Source: Solobacterium sp. UBA636
Lineage (GTDB): Bacteria; Bacillota_I; Bacilli_A; Erysipelotrichales; Erysipelotrichaceae
DNA length: 7,234 nt
Assembly (NCBI GenBank): GCA_002299675.1
Contig: DBOW01000118.1
Coordinates: forward strand, 1,254 to 8,487
Direction of reading: 5' to 3'
A program made the position numbers and the translations under genes. Positions 1 through 5,447 of this stretch are shown one piece after another (positions within the stretch are counted from its first letter, which is position 1; every line of letters begins with the position of its first letter). The notes under the pieces were generated by a model that saw nothing but the letters and a program-made list of their open reading frames with translations, was not told the origin of the DNA and ran no database searches.

Positions 1-243
1 GAAACACTGGTGGCTTCTTATCCTGAGAAGTATGCGATTGTTCCAGAGGCTTTCGATGATTCTAAGTATACTGGCTATCATGTTCTGATTGCCTTAGGCA
101 ACGATGAGCTGAAGGATGCCATTAATGAGGCTATCGCAGCTGTACCTGAGGATCAGTATAAGACATGGCAGGATGAAGGTCAGGCTTTATTCTTATCATT
201 AGGTGAGAATGCCGCAGAAGATATTATTGCGGAAGAGGAATAA
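1..243 (+). CDS. Amino-acid ABC transporter solute-binding protein, C-terminal fragment (5' end outside window)
   Basis: The frame is open from base 1 and ends at TAA 241-243, leaving 80 visible residues. The GTG at 10 is very probably an internal valine, because the frame continues upstream to the window edge. The visible part resembles the last lobe of family 3 (SBP_bac_3) solute-binding proteins: a YTGYHVLIALGNDEL strand-turn segment followed by an amphipathic helix (DAINEAIAAV), a second helix with QYKTWQDEG, and an acidic tail ending AEEE. In this family the protein captures a polar amino acid or related solute outside the membrane and delivers it to the permease. The permease and ATPase genes follow on the same strand, which supports the assignment. 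The ligand-binding residues and signal peptide lie outside the window, so specificity cannot be judged. The fragment is too short for a firm family call on its own; context raises the confidence. Confidence 0.75.
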   Translation, partial: ETLVASYPEKYAIVPEAFDDSKYTGYHVLIALGNDELKDAINEAIAAVPEDQYKTWQDEGQALFLSLGENAAEDIIAEEE

Positions 244-252
244 TTATAAATA

Positions 253-282
253 AAGGGGAGTCAAAACCTCCCCTTAATTATT
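253..282 (+). terminator. Intergenic stem-loop between binding protein and permease; probable leaky attenuator or mRNA-stabilising hairpin
   Basis: Eight perfect base pairs (AAGGGGAG 253-260 with CTCCCCTT 268-275) enclose a 7-base loop. The 3' side is only moderately T-rich (TTAATTATTA), so termination is probably partial. Binding-protein genes are often expressed well above their permease genes, and a hairpin at this junction is a common way to achieve that. The 5' arm is also the only Shine-Dalgarno-like purine run upstream of the next gene, and it is buried in the stem. Free energy and read-through were not computed. Confidence 0.55.
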
Positions 283-288
283 AGCTTT

Positions 289-1578
289 ATGGATAAGAAA
301 AAATTAAAGACTGGAATTATTTCCATTGTTGCCCTTATTTTGATTGTCTTTGCGTTTAAGGATGGTCTAAGCTACAACAAAGTAACGGAAACGGTGGATG
401 ATGGAAAATATACTATTACCGTGGTTAATACAAGTCCTCAAAATGGTGAGCTTACTATTGCGGTGAAACAGGGCGATGAGTATATCGATATGGAAGGAAA
501 TTCTGTTGAAGTAGAACCTGGCACCAAGACCAAGACTTATTTTAAGGATGGAAATAAGGGTAAGACAGCTTTCTGGGCAGTGAATATAAATGGAGTCATG
601 AACTATGTTTATTCTTCTTCGGTGGAGAAGACTTTATATAAGGAAGATAAGTTTATTAAGACTGTTGAAGGCGATATTACTGTTTATTATTTTGGTGAAG
701 TAGAAAATGGCCAGCTGGTTTCTTTCTATGATACTTCGGTTGAAGGAAAAAGAAATCTTGTTGGTCTGGACTATGTGAGTTATGGTGATGCAGCTGATGA
801 TCTGGGTGTAATTGAACAGGTCAGAAAGGGTTTCTCACAGACTGGCTGGTCTGAGGATCTTTCGTGCATTAAAGAGGATACCGAGGTTTATCCTACCTAT
901 AAGTCAAATATTTATACTATCTGGCGTGACTATCATTCGTTCTTTATGCATGGTCTATTGATTACACTGCTGCTGTCGGTGGTATCAGTATTCCTGGCCA
1001 TGTTTATGGGAGTTGCCATCTGTCTTGTAAGACTGGGAGATAATAAGTTTTTCTCCTTTATCGCAACCATTTATGTTGAAGTAATACGTGGTGTACCACT
1101 GCTGCTGCAGCTGTTGCTGATTTATGTAATACTGGGTCCTACCAAGATATCCTTTGGTTCTTTCTTTACTACCGAGGTATTGTCCTGCATTATTACTTTG
1201 ACTATTAATTCAAGTGCCTATTCATCAGAAATATTCAGATCTGGTATTCAGGCGGTTGATAAGGGTCAGATGGAAGCTGGACGTGCACTGGGTTTAAGCA
1301 AGTGGCAGGTTTATAAGAAGATAGTTATTCCTCAGGGTTTAAAGAATTCTCTGCCTTCGATTGTTAATGAACTGGTTCAGATGATCAAGGAGACTTCGCT
1401 GGCTGTATCGGTAGATGCGTCTATTGGTGAGCTGATGTCGGTAAGAAAGAATATAACCGCCGCTACCTATGTGAATCTTCCGCCATTTATTATTGTCGCA
1501 ATTATTTATTTTACGGTGACTTTCTCACTTTCTAAGTGTGTAGGTCTTTTGGAAAAGAGGTTGGCAAGTCGTGATTAA
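289..1578 (+). CDS. Amino-acid ABC transporter permease with extra N-terminal extracytoplasmic domain
   Basis: This 429-residue protein is the membrane subunit of a polar amino-acid importer. Residues about 213-426 form the usual HisM/GlnP-type permease domain: several membrane helices, the YVEVIRGVPLLLQ segment (262-274), and the EAA loop that docks the ATPase (EAGRALGLS 329-337, IPQGLKNSLPS 347-357). Typical permeases of this family have about 220 residues. Here an extra N-terminal portion is present: a Lys-rich start, one membrane helix (about 8-23), then about 185 residues rich in beta-prone Tyr, Thr and Val that should face outward. That stretch is shorter than a full family 3 binding protein (about 230 residues), and I recognise no known fold. 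The ATG at 289 is supported by the positively charged start before the helix, but it has no Shine-Dalgarno at normal spacing. The gene overlaps the ATPase gene by 8 bases. Confidence 0.9.
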   Translation: MDKKKLKTGIISIVALILIVFAFKDGLSYNKVTETVDDGKYTITVVNTSPQNGELTIAVKQGDEYIDMEGNSVEVEPGTKTKTYFKDGNKGKTAFWAVNINGVMNYVYSSSVEKTLYKEDKFIKTVEGDITVYYFGEVENGQLVSFYDTSVEGKRNLVGLDYVSYGDAADDLGVIEQVRKGFSQTGWSEDLSCIKEDTEVYPTYKSNIYTIWRDYHSFFMHGLLITLLLSVVSVFLAMFMGVAICLVRLGDNKFFSFIATIYVEVIRGVPLLLQLLLIYVILGPTKISFGSFFTTEVLSCIITLTINSSAYSSEIFRSGIQAVDKGQMEAGRALGLSKWQVYKKIVIPQGLKNSLPSIVNELVQMIKETSLAVSVDASIGELMSVRKNITAATYVNLPPFIIVAIIYFTVTFSLSKCVGLLEKRLASRD

Positions 1579-2413
1579 GGTTGAGAATTTATATAAGAAC
1601 TTTGATGAACTTGAGGTACTTAAGGGTATTAACTGTCATATTGAAAAAGGTGAGGTTGTATCAATTATTGGTGCTTCTGGATCAGGCAAGTCAACATTTA
1701 TCAGATGTCTGAATATGCTGGAGACACCAAGTGCCGGCAGGATTGAGTTTGAGGGAAATGTTTTATATAACAGTAATTCTTTACTTTTAAAGAAGAAGCT
1801 GGATGTTTTAGATAAAGGTTCTGATGAATATAATAAGCTGAAACAGGAATATAAGAAATCGGTACAGCTTGATAAACAGAATGAAAAAAGCCGTGAGAAG
1901 ATTATCAATGAACACCGTCAGAAGATGGGTATGGTCTTTCAGCACTTTAATGTCTTTAATAATCTTAGTGTAATTGACAATGTTACTCTGGCTCCTGTTC
2001 AGACGGGCAGAATGTCTAAAGCTGAAGCTGAGGAAAAGGCCAGGGAACTATTAAAGATGGTTGGTCTTGAAGATAAAAAAGATGGTTTTCCCAAGAAACT
2101 TTCTGGTGGTCAGAAACAGCGTCTGGCAATAGTCAGAGCCATGGCGATGAACCCGGAAGTAATGCTGTTTGATGAACCTACCAGTGCCCTGGATCCAGAG
2201 ATGGTTAAGGATGTACTGTCTTTAATTAAACAGCTGGCTGATTCAGGAATGACCTGTGTAATTGTGACTCATGAAATGGGCTTCTGCAGAGAGGTAAGTG
2301 ACAGGGTCTGGTTTATGGATAATGGGGTGATTGCCGAGGAGGGTACGCCTCAGGAAATATTCACAAATCCAAAAACCGAAAGATGTAAAGAGTTTCTTTC
2401 GAAGGTGCTCTAA
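1571..2413 (+). CDS. Amino-acid ABC transporter ATP-binding protein (GlnQ/HisP type) with charged insertion
   Basis: This 280-residue cytoplasmic ATPase powers the importer. Visible motifs are Walker A GASGSGKST (34-42), Q-loop Gln124 in MVFQHFN, signature LSGGQ (177-181), Walker B VMLFDEP (197-203) with catalytic Glu202, D-loop SALD (205-208) and H-loop His234. All catalytic motifs look intact. Usual family length is about 240-245. The surplus is one insertion, roughly residues 68-115, between the first beta-subdomain and the Q-loop. It is very rich in Lys, Glu, Asp and Gln and probably helical or coiled coil. The start is GTG 1571, overlapping the permease stop by 8 bases, with AAGAGG (1555-1560) ten bases upstream inside the permease gene. 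This arrangement indicates translational coupling. Identity as an amino-acid type ATPase is firm; the substrate is not known. Confidence 0.93.
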   Translation: MIKVENLYKNFDELEVLKGINCHIEKGEVVSIIGASGSGKSTFIRCLNMLETPSAGRIEFEGNVLYNSNSLLLKKKLDVLDKGSDEYNKLKQEYKKSVQLDKQNEKSREKIINEHRQKMGMVFQHFNVFNNLSVIDNVTLAPVQTGRMSKAEAEEKARELLKMVGLEDKKDGFPKKLSGGQKQRLAIVRAMAMNPEVMLFDEPTSALDPEMVKDVLSLIKQLADSGMTCVIVTHEMGFCREVSDRVWFMDNGVIAEEGTPQEIFTNPKTERCKEFLSKVL

Positions 2414-3796
2414 GTGGATAAATTTAAGCAGTTATCAGATAAGCTCTGGGAATATGCTGAACCCGGTATGAGGGAATATAAGAGTGCCAGAGCTTATGCT
2501 GAATTTCTTAAAAATGAGGGCTTTACAGTCAATGAAAAGATCTGTGGTATGGATACGGCCTTTGAGGGAGTATTTGGTTCAGGTTCACCAGTAATCTGTT
2601 TCCTGGCTGAATATGATGCCTTAAGTGGTTTAAATCAGAGGGCCAATATATTTAATCAGGAAAAAGATTCTGACTCAGATACCGGACAGGGCTGTGGTCA
2701 TCATCTGTTAGGTGTTGGTTCTTTGTATGGAGCCTGTCTTTATAAAGAGTATCTTGAAAAGAACGGTTTAAGCGGTACCGTCAAGTTTGTGGGCTGTCCT
2801 GGCGAAGAAGCCGGTTCGGGCAAGACTTATCTTGCCAGAGATGGCTACTTTGATGATTGCGATATAGCGCTTACCTGGCATCCTGGTATATTTAATCAGG
2901 TAGTAACCGGTTCAAGTCAGTCCTGTACGGCTATTTATTTCAAGTTTAAGGGTATAGCCTCACATGCTGCTTCAGCACCACATTTAGGACGTTCAGCTCT
3001 GGATGCGGCAGAACTGATGAATGTGGGAGTCAACTATCTAAGAGAACATATGGAAGATTCTGACAGGGTTCATTATGCCTATATTGATGCAGGAGGCAAG
3101 GCTCCCAATGTTGTGCAGAATCTGACTATACTTAAATATTTTGTCAGATCAAAAAATAATCATGACTGTTCATCGTTAACCGAAAGGGTTATTAACTGTG
3201 CTAAAGGTGCTGCCTTGATGACGGGTACAGAAGTGGAAGTTATTTTTGATGAAGGTTTATCCAACACCATCAGTAATCAGACTTTAGAAAATGTTCTGTT
3301 TGAGACCATGAAAGAGGACTATGATTTAAGCTATGGTCTTGATGAATGTGAGTATCTTTCTAAATATAAGAGTTCATTTGATGGAAAGATTAATATTCCT
3401 TTAATGGTTAAGGATGAAAATAAACTTAAGGAAGACATTAAGAATAATGTTATCTGCAGCTACATAATAGAAAAGGAACATCATGACATCTGCCAGATGG
3501 GTTCTACTGATGTAGGTGATGTTTCATGGTGTGTGCCTACCGGTCAGTTTAATACCGCCTGCTTCGCCTATGGGGCCAGTGGCCATTCATGGCAATGGGT
3601 TGCCCAGGGCAAGAGTTCAGTTGCCGATAAGGGCATGAAGTATGCAGGAAGAGTATTATGTGATGCGGCAATTAAGCTGCATAATAATCCAGAACTGATT
3701 GAAAAAGCTAAAAGGGAACTCAAACTTAAGCTTGATGGAGAAAGCTATAAGTGTCCTATTCCCAAAGATGTTAAACCCCATGTCTATGATTTCTAA
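2414..3796 (+). CDS. M20 family metallo-amidohydrolase, AbgB-like
   Basis: This 460-residue cytoplasmic metal-dependent hydrolase has its closest recognisable relative in AbgB, the B subunit of p-aminobenzoyl-glutamate hydrolase (about 481 residues). Shared features are AEYDALSGL (65-73), GCGHHLLG (93-100), CPGEEAGSGKT (128-138), TWHP (154-157), GIASHAA (180-186), PHLGRSALDA (189-198), STDVGDVSW (364-372) and a YKCPIPK tail (445-451). Expected M20 metal ligands are present: Cys94, His96, Glu132, His156 and His391, with Glu131 as the catalytic base. No AbgA or AbgT gene is seen; an ABC importer takes that place. The product probably cleaves an amide bond in an imported N-acyl amino acid, aminobenzoyl-glutamate-like compound or small peptide (inference). 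The GTG at 2414 immediately follows the ATPase stop, with GAAGG (2401-2405) eight bases upstream, so it is likely translated by coupling. The N-terminus is slightly shorter than that of AbgB. Confidence 0.88.
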   Translation: MDKFKQLSDKLWEYAEPGMREYKSARAYAEFLKNEGFTVNEKICGMDTAFEGVFGSGSPVICFLAEYDALSGLNQRANIFNQEKDSDSDTGQGCGHHLLGVGSLYGACLYKEYLEKNGLSGTVKFVGCPGEEAGSGKTYLARDGYFDDCDIALTWHPGIFNQVVTGSSQSCTAIYFKFKGIASHAASAPHLGRSALDAAELMNVGVNYLREHMEDSDRVHYAYIDAGGKAPNVVQNLTILKYFVRSKNNHDCSSLTERVINCAKGAALMTGTEVEVIFDEGLSNTISNQTLENVLFETMKEDYDLSYGLDECEYLSKYKSSFDGKINIPLMVKDENKLKEDIKNNVICSYIIEKEHHDICQMGSTDVGDVSWCVPTGQFNTACFAYGASGHSWQWVAQGKSSVADKGMKYAGRVLCDAAIKLHNNPELIEKAKRELKLKLDGESYKCPIPKDVKPHVYDF

Positions 3797-3836
3797 AAAA
3801 ATATACTGCCTGTGTTTTACAGGCAGTATTTAATAT
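3795..3836. terminator. Bidirectional intrinsic terminator between converging genes
   Basis: A perfect 11-bp stem (ATACTGCCTGT 3803-3813 with ACAGGCAGTAT 3819-3829) has a 5-base loop. Seven A residues (3795-3801), the first two inside the M20 stop codon, become a strong T-run when read on the minus strand, giving a good terminator for the glucosidase gene. On the plus side the tail TTTAATATTT is weaker but adequate. It fills the 40-base gap between the two stop codons. Confidence 0.88.
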
Positions 3837-5327
3837 TTAATCTAAATCCTCACCATTAGAGGCAATGACTTTCTTCCACCAGTAGAAGGAGTCTTTTTTA
3901 TATCTGGCACCATCACCTGAACCATCATCCTGGTAGTCAACATAGATGAAGCCATAGCGCTTATGCATTTCGCCGGTTGAAGCTGATACCAGGTCAATGC
4001 AGCCCCATGGAGTGTAGCCCCAGAGTTCTACACCATCAATGTTGATGGCATCAGCCATGGCGTTGATATGGTCTCTCAGGTATTCAATGTGGGCACTGTC
4101 ATGGCATACTTTCTGGCCGTTTTCTTCAACCAGTACATCCTGGGTACCCAGTGAGTTTTCGACGATGAAGATTGGCTTCTGATATCTTTCCCATAATTCG
4201 TTTAAGGCAATTCTTAAGCCCAGAGGGTCAATAGTCCAGCCCCAGTCGGAAGCCTTGAGGTAAGGGTTCTTTAAGCCACCCAGTCCCATATTGCCGCTGG
4301 CTTTGTTTTTGAGAACTTCTGGATCAACAGAGATAACACCTGACATATAGTAGGAGATTGAAAGGAAGTCAACGGTTCCTTTTCTTAATACTTCGGCTTC
4401 TTCATCGGTTAATGAGAATTTAACACCTTCTCTTTCATATTCCTTTAATTTATACGAAGGATAGTAGCCTCTGGCCTGGACATCTTCATAGAAGTGGTAG
4501 CCATGCATAGACTGCTTGGCAGCCAGAACATCTTCAGGGTTGCAGGTATTGGCATAGTTTGCACCATAGGCAACCATGTTTCCGACTTTGTTGTTAGGGT
4601 CGATTTCATGCAGAGCCAGTACCGCCCTGGCTGAGGCAATGAGCTGGTTCTTGGAGATATCAGCTACAATCTGAGCTGAACGTCTGCCAATTCCGGCTGA
4701 CATCCATGGTGACATGGCTGCGATATTGATTTCATTGAAAGTGAGCCAGTATTCTACTTTTCCTTTATATCTTTCACCAACTGTTTTTACATATCTTAAG
4801 AAACAGTCGATGGTTCTGGCGTCAGTCCATGAACCCCAGGCATTAGATAAGCCGATAGGTGTTTCATAGTGTGATAAGGTTACTAATGGTTTAATGCCAT
4901 ATTTCAGGCATTCATCAAAGACATTATCATAGAATTTTAAGCCTTCTTCATTTGGGGTTTCTTCCATGCCGGTAGGAAAGATTCGGGCCCAGTTGATTGA
5001 AAGTCTGAATGTTTTGAAACCCATTTCGCCAAACAGGGCGATATCTTCTTTGTAGTGATGATAGAAATCAATACCCTGATGTGATGGGTAGTCATAACCT
5101 TCAAAACAGCCAAATACTGCATCTTCAGGAGCGTTTAAGCCAAACATTGGTTCTTCATGGATTACACCATCACTGGTTTTGTAGGTTACGGTTCTAAGTT
5201 TTGTACGTGAGCCTCTGGTTGTGCAGTCGGAAGAGTTAACGCCTTTGCCGCCTTCCGCAAAGCCGCCTTCAAACTGGTTTGCGGCTGTTGCGCCACCCCA
5301 GAGGAAGTTTTCAGGGAATTTTGCCAT
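3837..5327 (-). CDS. 6-phospho-beta-glucosidase, glycoside hydrolase family 1 (BglA/AscB-like)
   Basis: This 496-residue cytoplasmic enzyme should hydrolyse phosphorylated beta-glucosides (for example cellobiose-, arbutin- or salicin-6-phosphate) delivered by a PTS, giving glucose-6-phosphate. The N-terminal GH1 signature FLWGGATAANQFEGG lies at 8-22. The acid/base Glu199 is in TFNEIN, and the nucleophile Glu390 is in FIVENSLG. The phosphate-pocket motif SASTGEMHKRYGF (448-460) contains the Ser, Lys456 and Tyr458 typical of phospho-glucosidases, followed by the conserved IYVDYQDDGSGD. Length is close to the family norm of about 470-480. ENSLG replaces the more usual ENGLG/ENGFG after the nucleophile. 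The ATG at 5327 has an ideal AAAGGAG eight bases upstream. No PTS permease or antiterminator gene is adjacent, so the sugar importer must be elsewhere. The gene is more GC-rich than its right-hand neighbour. Confidence 0.94.
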   Translation of the reverse strand: MAKFPENFLWGGATAANQFEGGFAEGGKGVNSSDCTTRGSRTKLRTVTYKTSDGVIHEEPMFGLNAPEDAVFGCFEGYDYPSHQGIDFYHHYKEDIALFGEMGFKTFRLSINWARIFPTGMEETPNEEGLKFYDNVFDECLKYGIKPLVTLSHYETPIGLSNAWGSWTDARTIDCFLRYVKTVGERYKGKVEYWLTFNEINIAAMSPWMSAGIGRRSAQIVADISKNQLIASARAVLALHEIDPNNKVGNMVAYGANYANTCNPEDVLAAKQSMHGYHFYEDVQARGYYPSYKLKEYEREGVKFSLTDEEAEVLRKGTVDFLSISYYMSGVISVDPEVLKNKASGNMGLGGLKNPYLKASDWGWTIDPLGLRIALNELWERYQKPIFIVENSLGTQDVLVEENGQKVCHDSAHIEYLRDHINAMADAINIDGVELWGYTPWGCIDLVSASTGEMHKRYGFIYVDYQDDGSGDGARYKKDSFYWWKKVIASNGEDLD

Positions 5328-5335
5328 ATGTTTTT

Positions 5336-5342
5336 CTCCTTT
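5336..5342 (-). promoter_or_regulatory. Ribosome binding site of the 6-phospho-beta-glucosidase gene
   Basis: On the minus strand this reads AAAGGAG, eight bases before the ATG at 5325-5327. It fixes the start and agrees with the protein beginning directly before the GH1 signature. Confidence 0.85.
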
Positions 5343-5357
5343 ATTTTTTACATTTTT

Positions 5358-5385
5358 ATTGTAACTTATTGCGTTTCACTGTGCA
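5358..5385 (-). promoter_or_regulatory. Candidate sigma-70-type promoter of the 6-phospho-beta-glucosidase gene
   Basis: On the minus strand a TACAAT -10 box (5358-5363) lies 16 bases after a weak -35-like TGCACA (5380-5385). It sits downstream of the neighbour's terminator and 30 bases before the glucosidase start, where a promoter is expected. The -35 match is only 4 of 6, and no convincing catabolite-control site or antiterminator target was found between it and the gene. Confidence 0.4.
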
Positions 5386-5404
5386 GAAAATAAACAGTTT
5401 GTTC

Positions 5405-5438
5405 AAAAATAAAAGTTCATAAGATAATACTTATGAAC
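5405..5438 (-). terminator. Intrinsic terminator of the AAA-ATPase-like/nuclease gene
   Basis: Read on the minus strand, a perfect 9-bp stem (GTTCATAAG/CTTATGAAC, 5415-5423 with 5430-5438) with a 6-base loop is followed by TTTTATTTTT (5405-5414). It begins nine bases after the stop codon. The stem is AT-rich, so it may be only moderately efficient, but the T-run is good. It separates this gene transcriptionally from the glucosidase gene downstream. Confidence 0.8.
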
Positions 5439-5447
5439 CGAATAAGC

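Noticed and set aside
10..12. GTG as the start of a small independent 77-residue protein
   Set aside because: The frame stays open to base 1 and the protein matches the end of a solute-binding protein, so this is an internal valine codon of a truncated gene.
289..930. Permease N-terminal extension as a fused solute-binding domain
   Set aside because: At about 185 residues it is too short, lacks recognisable family 3 motifs, and a separate binding-protein gene is already present upstream.
1636..1908. Minus-strand open frame of 90 codons opposite the ATPase gene
   Set aside because: It lies wholly antisense to a well-supported ATPase, across the Lys/Glu-rich insertion whose complement yields a Ser/Phe/Leu-rich shadow. 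No family resemblance was seen.
4445..5122. Two minus-strand open frames of 61-64 codons inside the glucosidase gene
   Set aside because: Both overlap the glucosidase gene on the same strand in another frame and show no recognisable motif.
5328..5357. Possible BglG/LicT antiterminator target in the glucosidase leader
   Set aside because: The leader is short and A-rich, with no hairpin or terminator overlapping an antiterminator site.
5367..5382. Possible catabolite-control (cre-like) site upstream of the glucosidase gene
   Set aside because: GTGAAACGCAATAA on the minus strand resembles the consensus only partly; aligning the central CG leaves several mismatches at fixed positions.
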